From Torymus aiolomorphi (taxonomy: Eukaryota > Arthropoda > Insecta > Hymenoptera > Torymidae): a stretch of 64,000 nucleotides of DNA. Positions 44,318 through 55,235 of this stretch are shown here, piece after piece. A model generated the notes under the pieces. The model made no database searches and was not told where the DNA came from. It was given only the letters and a program-made list of their open reading frames with translations. Each line of letters starts with the position of its first letter. Within the stretch, counting starts at the first letter, position 1. The DNA lies in the NCBI GenBank assembly GCA_036365515.1, contig CM070877.1:57465475-57529474 (forward strand). Direction: 5' to 3'. A program made the position numbers and the translations under genes.

Positions 44318-44550
44318 TGTTATGTGGGCATAGTATGCACAACGTGACGAGGCGGATCGGGTTGCATATAGCAACAACATGAGGACGACTCGAGGAAAGA
44401 CGTGCACCGGCATCGGTAGCTCAGTGGTCAGAGCACTCGTCGCAAAAACTAAAAGTCCGGAGTTCTATTCCCCGCCGAGTCACGCCATGCCGTTCGTTTA
44501 TCGAGTCCTCCTCCATTTTATTTATTGTATGCGATAATCAAATCGTAACG
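44318..44550 (+). repeat. Right LTR of the TRIM-like element (233 bp)
   Basis: Same ends as the left LTR, but carries an extra 111 bp (44395-44505) flanked by TCGAG at 44390-44394 and 44501-44505. Confidence 0.75.
44395..44505 (+). other. tRNA-like insert within the TRIM LTR
   Basis: Contains GGTAGCTCAGTGGTCAGAGC (A box and an intact D-stem GCTC/GAGC) and GGAGTTCTATTCCCC (B-box-like, T-stem with one mismatch). The anticodon region is not well formed. Either a short tRNA-derived SINE with a 5-bp duplication, or sequence native to the LTR that the left copy lost by slippage between TCGAG repeats. Confidence 0.55.
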
Positions 44551-44554
44551 CCAT

Positions 44555-45373
44555 CTATATGAAACGATTTTTCCGATCACATTCACCATTTTATAGACAA
44601 AATAATAGAATAAGTTTTTTCACTTTTTTAGTGTGGAAATGGTTAGTAAGAGGCTTCCCTGTAATCAAAAATCCGGGGCAAAAGAATTATTTAAGTTATA
44701 CCGAATGTTCGCTCGAGGATGATTTTCTAAGTATTCTAAGTATTCTATGCGTTGGTTCATTCATTTTGGTAGTTTCCTGCTAGCTTTATATAATGGTAGT
44801 TGTTGCCCCTGCTTTTAAAAAAATCAAATTACTAAAAATAATTTCCGCAAAATGATCTCCTTAGCGGATAAATCACAGATTATAGGCGGTCAATTTCTTG
44901 TAAGTCAATTTTTGTTAAATTATTTGTCTGGCAGTAGATCCCTCCTACGTTGATAAAATGCTCATATGTCAATTTTTTTTTGTTATTGACTGATTTACCA
45001 ATGGTGTCTTGCTAAGGTTATTTCATGTTAGCAATGCACCCTGCTATTTTTGTAAATAATGAGCGGAGAATTTTAGATCTTTACAGAACGATTGCTGATA
45101 ATTAGCGATAAATTCTTCATAAGCCTTTTTTTTATTTACTGTTTTTACAGTAGTGCTCCACTAACTTAATATCATTTTGTCAGTATAGGTAAAAAGAAAT
45201 GTTGTTTAAAAGAAAGTGTGTCAAATTTTCTAATGTTATTGATGATTTCGGTTAATTAACGACAAATTATCCAATAATAATAATTAATAAATTAATCGAA
45301 TAAATTAATTAATTGGTAAGTAATTATTTGAGAGAAGTCTTCAGAATATTAGATAAGAAATTAAGTAATTACT
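44555..45373. other. AT-rich stretch, no feature seen
   Basis: Short frames only; no family resemblance noticed on either strand. Confidence 0.5.
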
Positions 45374-46345
45374 TGTAACGGGAGGCCTGGGGAAATCTTT
45401 TGTAATTCCGCGAACCGAACCCTAGAACACGGTGCCGTCGAGTGCTACTTCTACGACGAGCACTCGGGGTTGATGTTCTCTGGATCCCTGTTTACAAATG
45501 TCGAGTTCACGATTGAACTCGACTTTTCCGTGTGCCGGAAAGGGTTAATACTCGCGCTAGCTAGACGCGAGGCGCGGCCACTCAGAATGATCGTCGTCTC
45601 GGTTCGACGATCCCGCGGAGGCGGCGGTATCCGGGAGAAGGTTAGGTGAAGGTTAATAAATAACGAGTAGTCTTGGTTACATTCAAAACTATAACAAGAT
45701 CTATTCTAAATTATCCTATACAAAATACGCGTCGCGTTGCGCGTTGACAAGAAGGCGGGGGATCCGCCGCTCGGCGCGGGCGGATCGATGTGATTGTTTT
45801 TCGCTGGGCCGGCGATCAAGACACCGGCCGCTCGCCGCTGCGAGCCGAAAATACAAATCAATCGCTGCGCGAAAAATAGGCGAAGAGTCTTACCGGGAGA
45901 GGAGTGCACTCCCCTCGTCGCTCGCTCACGAATCCGCTCCTGCGTCAGGCCTTATCCTCCGGTCGACTTCGGAGTGTTCAAGCCGAGTCCTAACGTCCAG
46001 CGTTCACCTACAGACGCTTCGGACCCCAGGAGTGGCTCGGATTGCTCACGTGCGCTGCTCTTCGTGGTCGGTACGTGTACGGGCGCTGCTCTGCACCGGT
46101 GAGGACGCACGATACCGTTTTCTTCGCGGACGATCAAATTAACTCGCGTACGCGCGGTTTGACAGCCCGAGAGAATCTGATTCAAAAAGAATCGGGCGCG
46201 ACTTAGCAACGGTCAAAGTCGCGCCTGCCCCGCGCGTAGCTAACGCGAATACATCATCCGAGCGATGTCAATACTCGCTCGAGATATACGAATTCGCGGG
46301 AACGAGAGCCTAACGGGTTCGATAGAATACGGAGGACCGAGATGC
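45374..46345. mobile_element. GC-rich LTR-like block
   Basis: A sharp change from AT-rich to about 55-60% GC begins at TGTAACGGGAGGCC, a start shared in its first eight bases with the LTR-like repeats at 61671 and 62445. It contains local inverted repeats (GTCGAGTTCACGATTGAACTCGAC; CGTCTCGGTTCGACG). No right boundary or target duplication found. No coding region that I trust. Confidence 0.35.
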
Positions 46346-46429
46346 TTATCTTCTCCGTATTTTATCTTGGAACCTCGTTATATACTTAATAATATAGTTT
46401 ACATTTAAATATATAGGATTGCATTTGTA

Positions 46430-46780
46430 ACTGCATTAAATTTGCTTAAAATTTCCTACTATTGTGCCAATATTTAATGCACTTTACATTCAAAATGTTG
46501 CGTGCGTACTAAATTATTTAATTCTCTAGAAACGAAATGCACATTAAATGTTATGTACTGGTGCATTAAATATTTGGTATAATGTACATTAATGCGATAG
46601 TTATGCATGTAATTGAAAATTAATGTGCATCTAATTGAGTTTTATAGTAAAATTTATGGTAAAATACATAAATTTTCATGCAAATATACATTAAATAATT
46701 TTTCGTGTATAAGTACATTAAAATTCGTGTACAAATAGCGCTGAAAAGTGCATTAAAATTCAAGTTTTTTTTTAACAGTG
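46430..46780. mobile_element. AT-rich MITE, CACTGTTAAAAA family (copy 2, inverted)
   Basis: Dense in TGCATTAAAT/TGTACATTA motifs and ends ...TTTTTTTTAACAGTG at 46780, the complement of the start of copy 1 at 9024. Confidence 0.5.
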
Positions 46781-47246
46781 TACACAGCGTATTTTTCATG
46801 CACAAAGAAGGACTGAAGTCAGTACTATTGAAGTAAGGACTGCAAGAAGAAGTTGACTCCAACTTGAAGAACTTGAGACTCATATGCAGCTGGTGCATAT
46901 TAATATCTTGTAGGTAACTACACTCACACCGATATTTTTTAATTTCAATTTTGCATTCTAATACACATAGATCATAAATCACAAACAGTTTTTGATAAGA
47001 AAAGATCCTAAATTTTCTTACATAGAAATTCTTTCTTTTCAGGTATTAGTTTCAAGTTGAGCATTTAAATTGTATAAAAAGCTTTAGAATATACTTGAAA
47101 TAATACAAAATAGTATAAATTTTCAAATATATATGAGCTGTCAGAAATGAAAAACTGGAGCTGTGAGTATTCGTAAACAAAACAGGTTTAGAAACTTTAA
47201 ATTGAATTTACTCAAAATTAACTTTTTAACAATATTTAGTCCATTT

Positions 47247-47548
47247 TCGTTGACTAATTTTTGAACCGCTTGATGAAATGAGCTGAAATTTGGTACACAA
47301 CTTTCTGATAAATATTTCTACAAAATGAGCGAAGCAGATTTTCGAAATTATGTGATTAACAGTTGCTACATAGAGCAACAGGTGGAAAAATGTTAGTAAC
47401 AATACAAAATCTCCCTTTTTGTTTATTATGATAAAAAATATTGAACTTATTAAAAATCTGCTCCGCTCATTTTGTAGAAATATGTATCAGAAAGTTGTGT
47501 ACTAAATTTCAGTTCATTTGGTCAAGCGGTTAAAAAATTAGTCAACGA
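47247..47548. mobile_element. Fold-back MITE, ~100-bp arms
   Basis: TCGTTGACTAATTTTTGAAC...ACAAAATGAGCG at the left is matched inverted by CGCTCATTTTGT...TTAGTCAACGA at the right, around a ~95-bp AT-rich loop. No ORF. Confidence 0.85.
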
Positions 47549-47935
47549 GAACACATGAAATCTAAAATAAACAATGTTATTATTTATGTGATTATTATTA
47601 TAGTGTCAAAAAAAGTCTAGGAGGGCTTAAAATGTTCATTTATATATGTAACTTGAAGAAGTTACATTGCTTTTAATGTAAAAAAAAAATGTTTTCACAT
47701 TCATTTGAAATGAATCTATTTTTACAGGTTTTAACCCAGGATTGCCCCCCTAAAAACACCAAGGATTTCTTCGTCAGGTTGGTCAATTTAACATCTGGTA
47801 TATTTCTCACCGATATTGGGTTTGCTGAAAAAATGAGAAGTGCGTTTGAGAATTTATTTTATTAAGATAAAATATGAAAAAATATTTTTTTATTTGAAAT
47901 AAAAGTGGATAAATAAATATAAATTTATCTGTTAC

Positions 47936-48430
47936 TTGTATTATTCCAGATACTTCGATAAGCTGCCCTTTTTCAAATAATTTTGAATTCTCTTGATGAA
48001 AGTTAATAATTCTAACTTCAAGTTTGAATTTACCATCGATTATGGCACCACAACCAAAATCTGATGATGAACTATTCTTTTTCACAAGCAAGTCAAACGC
48101 AGATTTCAGATAAGATTGTATCTTTGAAAATAAATAACATATGTATATGAACATATAATACAACAACATAATTCATCAATTCACATACACAATATTTTTT
48201 AAATAGAATAATAATAATACTCACTAACAGCACCACCTTTAATAGCAGATTCTTTTAAAGCCACTTGTATTAGTTCTTGATATGAAACCATTCCTATATC
48301 CTGATTTTTACCTAGTACGGTAATCTTTATGTTCGACTCGATAATTAATTCATAGTTGGCCTCTCCTTTATTGTATATTTTTTCAATAGGTTTACAATAT
48401 GCTTCATTAAGATGAACAATCTTCAAATAT
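47936..48430 (-). CDS. Two exon-like segments of an unrecognised gene
   Basis: Segment 48430-48239 follows an acceptor-like ATATTTGAAG and reads IVHLNEAYCKPIEKIYNKG, then NYELIIESNIKITVLGKN. Segment 48121-47936 follows TTTTCAAAG and reads IQSYLKSAFDLLVKKNS, then FKLEVRIINFH and LFEKGQLIEVSGIIQ, ending at GTAACA. Joined through a weak GTTAGT donor they stay in phase. Alternating hydrophobic strands suggest a beta-barrel (OB-fold-like) protein, but I do not recognise the family. A downstream segment at 47824-47726 does not join in phase unless it is a short terminal exon. It could be the only host gene remnant here, or another transposon protein. Confidence 0.3.
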
Positions 48431-48591
48431 AAAACAATTTATATTGGTCAATTAAATCGAGTAAAATTAGTATATATTATTACGGAAAATTATTCGCCGT
48501 CATTTCCCTCTCTTCCTATATAACCATTGTACTAATCCCTTTACGATGTTACAGGTGCAGTCGACGCGGAAGGACGCTCGGCCAAGAGAGG

Positions 48592-48592
<1 letters not shown>

Positions 48593-48677
<85 letters not shown>
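48593..48677. repeat. (GA)n microsatellite at the 3' end of CR1-like copy 3
   Basis: About 42 GA copies. The element tail begins directly after at 48678. Confidence 0.97.
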
Positions 48678-48679
<2 letters not shown>

Positions 48680-49092
48680 TTTATTTACTCAGAGCAAAAA
48701 TAAAATACATTTTTTAATAACACAAGGTTTTGAAAAAGACAAATAAAATTCGAAATACATGGCGAATACTAGCATTTTGCAATAACAGCAGCTTATACAA
48801 AAACAACACGCTGACGGCTGTGCAGTCGTTTCATAATATTTATGTTCAAAACGCAATGATAAAAATGTAAAATAGTTCTTAAGTCTAATATAAGTTTCGA
48901 AGCAGATTTAGTACGAAATATCACAGATATTGATATAACACAGATAAAACTCAGTCATGTAAATTAAAATGTCGGAGATCAGGCATCGAATGCCGGCGTA
49001 CAATTTTGGACCAGTAGGTCGCGTCATCTATTTAAGGTTAAAATTAGTGACTAGATAATAATATTAGCAAAGTTCTGATGTGCTTCTGGTGG

Positions 49093-51945
49093 CTAGCAAT
49101 CACGATCAAGGAGATATTGCCGCACCGCCCTCTTAAACGTGCTGTAAGATGGAATGTGGCGCAGGGAGGGGGGAAGAGAGTTCCAGAGGCGCGCACCTTT
49201 TACCTGAAAAGACCTCTCTCCCGTCTCATATGATACAGCAGGAAGTGTAAATTCAGGCTGGATGCCCCTACTGGTAGGCCGTGGCTTGTGGTCTTTGAAA
49301 AAGTCAGCCAACTAAGTAGGCTCTCGCAGGTATCTGATTTTATATAGTAAAAGAGCTGTGAAATATAGTCTGCGAGAGTCGGAACGAAGCCAACCCAGGC
49401 GCTTCCAGTAGGGTGTGATGTGAGCATCCCTCCTAACCCCGAAAATGTATCTTACACCTGCATTGCTCAGTCGATCCAGTCTTTCTCTCTGTTCGTTCGT
49501 GGCGTCAAGGTATACCACCGTGCAGTAGTCTAAGTGGGGTAGTACAAGGCTCTCGACTAATCTTTTGCGGAGTGTCTCGGTGGTACAAGCCCTAATAAAC
49601 CGTAGACTATACAGGGCTTTGTTCACTTTCTTAGTGACTTGATCAACATGCGGTTTCCACGTGAGTTTACTATCCAAGGTAACACCGAGACTCACAACCT
49701 CGCTACTGAACGGGATGAGTTCCCCATTCTGCATTCTAATGCCCGGCAGATCCATTGAATTTACATGATTTACATTTTTCCTCGAACCAAACACTATTGC
49801 TTGGGTTTTGCCAGCATTGAGACGCAGGCCAGAGTTCCCTGCCCATTCAGACACCATTTGTGCTGCATTAGATAGTCGTGAGATACCTTCCGAAATCTTA
49901 TCTTTGGTGGTGTGAAGATAGATTTGGAGATCGTCTGCATAGAAGATGTGTTTGATGGTACGTCTGTCGAGTAAGTCTCGTAAATCGTTAACGTATATAC
50001 AGAACAACAGGGGGCCCAGGACGGAGCCCTGCGGAACGCCCAAATTTGTTTCCAACCAGCCCGAGTTGCCATTATTGTTGGTGATGACCATTTGGGAACG
50101 ACCTTGTAAGTATGACTTTATCCACAGAAGAGCCGACCTGGAGAACCCCAGTTGACGAAGCTTGCGCAGCAGTGTAGATGGTGAAACAGTGTCAAAGGCC
50201 TTGCTAAAGTCGAATAGAAGTAATAGCGTCACTTTCTTGTTGTCGATGGCCATACGTAGATCGTCGGTTAGTTTCAGTAGCGCTGTCTGGGTACTATGGT
50301 GCTTACGGAATCCGGCCTGGAGGGGGTCGAGTAGATTATTATGATTTAGATACTCCGTGATTTGGTCATGGGCGATTTTTTCGAGCACTTTGGACAGGAA
50401 GCAGAGTAGTGCTATGGGACGGAAGTCCGAAGCTGTTAATGGATTCGTCTTCTTTTAAACAGCAATTACCTGCGCCTGTTTCCAACAGCTCGGAAAGATC
50501 CCCTGGGCAAAAGAGGAATTGAAAATATTTGTGATATAGGTGCCAATGATGGGTAGAGCATCCACTATCACACTTTGAGGGACTCCGTCTACCCCCTTTG
50601 CCTGCGAGGAAAAGTGAGAAATCGCAAGGATTACCTCACTTAGGTTAACCGGTTTAAAGGAAAACCCGTCTTCATTTGCAGATAGGATGACGTCCATTAC
50701 TTCTTCAATGTTTTCAAGGGGGGACACAGAAATCCCAGCAAAGTGCGCGTTTAACTCTCCCGGCGTGAAACTGTTAAGGTCTTCCTCTTTGCGCCTTGGT
50801 AGAAGGCCGACATTTCGCATTTCCTTCCAAATATCCTTGTTAGCATCAAGAGCGTCTATAAGGTGTTTGTGTAGGAAGGAATTACGCTCTTGAGTAATGG
50901 GTAGTCAACCTCACTACTGAGCCGAAGAAACTCACGAAGCAGTATTGGCCGCCCTGTGCGCTTGTAGCGTCTGTGCGTAGCATCACGGCTATCGATGAGT
51001 TGCCTCAACTCAGGACCAAGCCAAGGAGCAGTATTCTTTTTAGTATTAATAGTTTTTAAAGGAGCTAATTGATCGATACTAAGAGTTAAGTGTAAGTTTA
51101 GGTTGCTTATAGCACCCTCCAAGTCGGATTCAATGGAATTCATGCCTACCCAGTCACAGCTTGCCAACAATTCATTGAGTGTGCTTGGATGAATATTCTT
51201 ATAGTCTCTGTAGGAGAACGATCCTCTTACGGGTGCCGGCACGAAGGTATTGACAGTGACATCTAAGATAGCGTGTTTGCCGAAACTGGGCAGACATTCG
51301 TTCTTGTAGTCCAGTATCTCGTCATTCTCGTCTATAAGGATCAAGTCAATCCAGGTGTAAGACTTTTCAGTATGCCGATGAGTTGTACCATGCTGTACAA
51401 TTTGAACATTTAGATTCGTGGCTAGGGTTCGGATGGTATGAGCATCCGCATCGGACGCCGATGACAAGTCCGCGTTCAAGTCCCCCATAATGAATTTGTG
51501 GCTGTAGTCGTCGCTGTAGTTCTTGAGCTTATCAAACAGATCAGTATCTTTTTGCATGGCAATATGTGGGGGTCGGTATAACACCCTGACTAAAATGGGG
51601 GGAGAGCTACCCTGTTGTACTTCACAGAACAAGTACTCTGGGTGGATGGTCTTCCCGCTCCTTCGGTGTTAGAGGAATATAGTTTGGAGAAACTATAGTC
51701 GTTCCGCACATGCAAGGCAACTCCACCCCCATGTATATTTCTGTCTTGCCTGATTACCTTAAACCCGTCGATTTGAACAAGACTGTCATCTACGTCGGGG
51801 CCCAACCAGGACTCAGCTATACCAAAGAAGTGGTAGGAGGGATTCTCAGCAACATAGAGGCGAAGTCTTTCCAGGCGGAATCTGAGCGAGTTGATGTTAA
51901 TAAAGCCCGCCCTGAGGAAGTTCCCATCCCCCGTCCCTCTGTGTG
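49093..51945 (-). pseudogene. CR1-like copy 3 ORF2 (endonuclease and reverse transcriptase)
   Basis: The endonuclease begins GNFLRAGFININ at about 51945. It shows FFGIAESWLG, FKVIRQDRNIHGGGV, then after a frameshift near 51650 FIMGDLNADL, SYTWIDLILID and FGKHAILDV. A second frameshift near 50890 follows. RT: VDGVPQSVIVDALP, SDFRPIALLCFLSKVLEKI, LLLFDFSKAFDTVS, NLGVPQGSVLGPLLF and FYADDLQIYLHTT (near 49935). In-frame stops lie at about 50454 (TAA) and 49311 (TAG). The C-terminus ends GARLWNSLPPSLRHIPSYSTF. At least two shifts and two stops make it inactive, but all domains are present. Confidence 0.9.
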
Positions 51946-51959
51946 AAGTCGAGTCCAGT

Positions 51960-53891
51960 CACGCCACCTTTGCCGACTTAGTGCCCTCCGATACCCTTTG
52001 CCTCTCATTATCGCTATCTTTTGAGCCTACATTGTTGAACGCTGTCTGGATAGCCTGCAGGTCGGCCGCAGTTACAAAAGTGTGCGCACGCTCGCCTCCC
52101 TTGCGTCTAACCAGGAATTTACCGCCAGCATGCCAAACGTATTTAAAGCCCAGCCATTGCGCAATGGGCCTCAGACTTTTAAAAGCCTGGAATTTTTCGG
52201 ATGGTAACATTCATTAATAAATAATTTACGGTTTGGCATGCAGGCAGCAGCATCCTGGCCCAGAAGCTCCTGATTTACTTTACTCGATGTTAGGTAGTTG
52301 TTGGCGAGCGCACGCTTTGCTCTCATCACTTCCCTGACTGCCCTCGTATTTCTGAGTCTAACAATGCAAAGAGGTGGTGCACTAGACTTACGCTCCTGAC
52401 CCCCGTCCTGCCCTTCATGAGACTCCCTAATAGGGCCATATGGTTGCAGGGCGCGGGCGCTTTCGATTTCACCACTCCCGAAAGAAGGGTAGACAGTACT
52501 GAGCGTCACGAATGCAATATTCACTAAGCTTTCTTGCGAAAATTCGCAATTATCTTTTAATATACCGTTTATGATTATTTCACGACACTCAGTAGCATCA
52601 TCTCGAGCTCCCACGCTCTGCAACACGGATGGTGACCACGAAGATGCATCCTGATACATCCCTGAGCCAGTAAGAGAACTGGGTACGCTGTGCACAGTAA
52701 TGTTCGAGAGCGGAGGACCATTATCCAACTTAGGTTCTAGCTTAAGTTCTAATGACCGACAAGTACCGTGGACACCCTCAATTTCGCCGTGGACTTTCCG
52801 TAAGTCGTCTTTGAGACCCTCAACAGCATCGAGCAACATCCTCGTGCTGGTATTAGTCTCACCCAACACTCCAGTATGGTCAGCAATTACTCCCTCAAGA
52901 GCAGAGATCCTGGCAGTTAAATTAGCCACCTCGACTGCAGCGCCCTCATTTGAGGGCAAAGAAGAGATGCTGCGCGGGTCAGAGCACTTGCCCAAGAGGG
53001 AATTGAGCCCGTCCAGCTGTCGCTCGAGCATATCGAAGCGGCGAAAAAAGAGTTCCATAGTACTCACCGGTATCAAAATATGCGATACTCCAAGAAGACT
53101 CGCCTCTCCAAGCGGTACCTCACGAGACGATTTATGCAGCAGGTCATCGGCAGTCGCAGTCACAGTGGCGCCATCCACACCAGTAACAGCGGGAGAAACA
53201 CCTGTCTCGTCTCCAGCTGGTTTCTGGCTGCTAACATTCGGGCGCGCCTGGGAGATGCTGCCCCGTCCAACACCCGCGGGCGGGACTCCGTGCACCAGTT
53301 TCCCGGCAACCAACTTGGCAGCTGTGTCGAGCTCCGTAGCGGTAGGGCGCGCAGCTTTAGTCGGCGCGGGAGGGGCGACTGATGGTAGGGAGATCGACTG
53401 TTGTTCATCGACGTGTCGTTGTTGTTGTTGTTAGTGGTGATGTTGGTACTGGCATTGCTGTTAATGCTGCTGCTGCTGTTGGTCACTTTCCCTTTATTCC
53501 GCATGGATGTATCGAGACCATAGGATGAGTCGTTGCTTCGAAATATAGGAGCTTTGCGATTTGCAGTAGACTCAGCATGAATCGGTGTCTTTTTTCCTAC
53601 AGCCTGGTGTGCGGGAGTCGAGGATAGAAGAGACGCGTTTTTCATCCTACTATTCGGATTAGACTCCTTCTTGTTTAGAGCAACTTTCGTCCTTGCTCGT
53701 GGAGTAGCAGTTTCAAATTTACATGCGATACATAGCAGAGCGGCGGATGAGACGTTGTTATTGCCTGGCTTCCGAATTTCTGTCATTTCTTGACATATGT
53801 CGTAGAAGGATTTGTTGCAGCCGGCGCAGTTGACAATGACTGCTCCTTTTCTCTCCACTTTTCGGCATACGGCGGATGATTTTGGGGGCAT
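51960..53891 (-). pseudogene. CR1-like copy 3 ORF1 (PHD finger, coiled coil, RNA-binding end)
   Basis: Starts MPPKSSAVCRKVERKGA at 53891. A PHD-type finger follows (VNCAGCNKSFYDIC...LLCIAC), then an Asn/Ser-rich linker. A frameshift around 53.25 kb leads into a long coiled coil (FDMLERQLDGLNSLL, VEGLKDDLRKVHGEIEG; 53050-52730) and a beta-alpha region (REIIINGILKDN, LCIVRLRNTRAVREVMRAK). The frame closes at about 52.2 kb. The end module FKYVWHAGGKFLVRRK, then THTFVTAADLQ-like residues, lies in another frame (52210-51960). ORF1 proteins bind element RNA and form trimers or larger assemblies. Confidence 0.8.
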
Positions 53892-54460
53892 ATTCGTATA
53901 AGATATCTTAATGTCTAGCGACAATGAAATAAGAACGCAGAGACCGAGAGCGGTGTTCAAAGTCGTAGCTCAGCAAGGTCCGCGGTTTGTTTTGATTCCG
54001 CGGTGTAGGCTTACTTGCTTGGTCTCTTACGTCACACGAGTGCTAGCGAGGCCTTTGACCTCAAAACTCAAATCCGACCGTTAGATTGAAGAGCTAGGTG
54101 GTGGAGCGATTTGCCCGGCGACGGCAGTGTGCGCGCACCCCCAGATAATGTCTGTGTTGACGTGGTGCCAGTAATGAAGATGATATGCGATGAAATGGTA
54201 GCGCAGCAACTGACGAGGTGCAGTCCGGTAAATCGACTGTACCAGTGAGGTGTGGCTGTGCAAGTTTCCTCCTCTTAATCACACTTATGCTTTAAGTCAC
54301 TTATGATGCACTTATAGTGATTTATTCAACATGAGCTCCCGCACAAGATAGCACAATAATATTTTAATAAAACTGCACAAAACCACTTAGACTGACAAAA
54401 AATGTTGGAGCCGTAGTAGCACCCGTCTACTCTCAACACGCCTCAACACGCAAGAGCGCA

Positions 54461-54480
54461 AGAGAGAGAGAGAGAGAGAG
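54461..54480. repeat. (GA)10 at the 5' end of CR1-like copy 3
   Basis: Counterpart of the tract at 48593-48677 on the other side of the insert. Confidence 0.9.
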
Positions 54481-55029
54481 ATCCGCGTGGACTCAAGAGT
54501 CAAGCAGTCTCGTTAGGGATAGTGCCCGCGCTTCTTGCCGGTTTTGAAAGGAGAGAATATTGTGACTTGGCGATGCATTCCCCATGAGAGTGAGAGTGTG
54601 CAAGACAGTATGTGAGAGTGAAGTGGTGCGCACCTAGCCACGGTACGTGGCCTTCACCGAGGCGAGCGACTGCGAGCGACGCGCCAGGAGCTGGTGCGAA
54701 TCCGAGGCCAGCGACCCCGCCAAAGTTATAAGTGCTGGCTCGATTCATCTCTCTCTCTAACCCACGGCGTCTCGGGCCACCTTGCGCGCCTGCTGTCTGC
54801 GTATCGCTGCCCCCCCCCTCTTTTTACCTTATTCGTTCAATAAACATAGTGTTATATTCCCTTACGTGCCGAGAATTATTACTTGATTACCCCGTTCTCA
54901 CCTTCCTTGCTGTCGGTAGTATAACTCGTATGCGGCGCGTATTGCACGAGGTCGGTCAGACTCACCGTCGCATGCGTTATTTGTAACCGAATAATCTACG
55001 AGCAGCCGGAGAATAAATTATCCGTTACA

Positions 55030-55235
55030 ATATGGATAACTTCATGTCAACTGTGCAGCTCAAAATTTTTGTACTCATTCCAAATTAGCTCCAAAACATA
55101 AATATAAAGTTTTAGAGCAAAATATGCAATCGTTCTGAAGTTATATTTACTTGAAAATTTGAAAATTTTGAATTTTTTCGTAAATCTCAAATTTTTATGA
55201 TTCTTTAACTCAAAAATATTTTGTATAGGATATTG
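55030..55235. other. AT-rich stretch, no feature seen
   Basis: No coding or repeat signal noticed. Confidence 0.5.

Larger units (their letters stand above)
33875..44550 (+). mobile_element. TRIM-like mini LTR element, split by a gypsy insertion
   Basis: Direct repeats 33875-33996 and 44318-44550 both begin TGTTAYGTG and end ...AAATCGTAACR. The four bases CCAT precede the first (33871-33874) and follow the second (44551-44554), as expected of a target duplication. Without the nested gypsy element the interior is only about 148 bp (33997-34054 plus 44228-44317). Four bases after the left LTR comes TGGTGCTAGGTGTTAG, a candidate primer-binding site. Short LTRs, a tiny interior and no coding are what defines TRIMs. 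The tRNA that would match the PBS was not identified. Confidence 0.7.
48678..54460 (-). mobile_element. CR1-like element, copy 3, nearly full length (5.8 kb)
   Basis: On the minus strand: ~570-bp leader (54460-53892), ORF1 (53891-51960), ORF2 (51945-49093), ~415-bp 3' UTR. Both ends abut GA repeats (54461-54480 and 48593-48677), so it lies within a GA tract and has no 5' truncation. ORF1 and ORF2 carry several frame lesions. Reference copy for the fragments at 34-38 kb. Confidence 0.9.
48547..55029 (+). mobile_element. LTR-like sequence interrupted by a CR1-like element
   Basis: Left piece TGTTACAGGTGCAG (48547) to the GA tract. The right piece continues from GA at 54461 to ...ATTATCCGTTACA (55029). 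Without the insert it would be about 0.7 kb with TG...CA ends and AATAAA at 54839-54844. No matching target duplication (left ...TACGA, right ATATG...), so the two pieces being one solo LTR is inferred from the shared GA tract. Confidence 0.45.

Noticed and set aside
44408..44486. Functional tRNA gene
   Set aside because: A and B boxes are visible but the anticodon arm does not form and the T stem has a mismatch. It lies within an LTR copy.
45706..46209. Overlapping ORFs in the GC-rich block
   Set aside because: Open on both strands because of GC richness; compositionally biased, no recognisable motif, and the block looks LTR-like.
53160..53434. Plus-strand ORF 52700-53434 as a gene
   Set aside because: It is antisense to ORF1 of the CR1-like element, whose PHD finger and coiled coil are clear on the minus strand.
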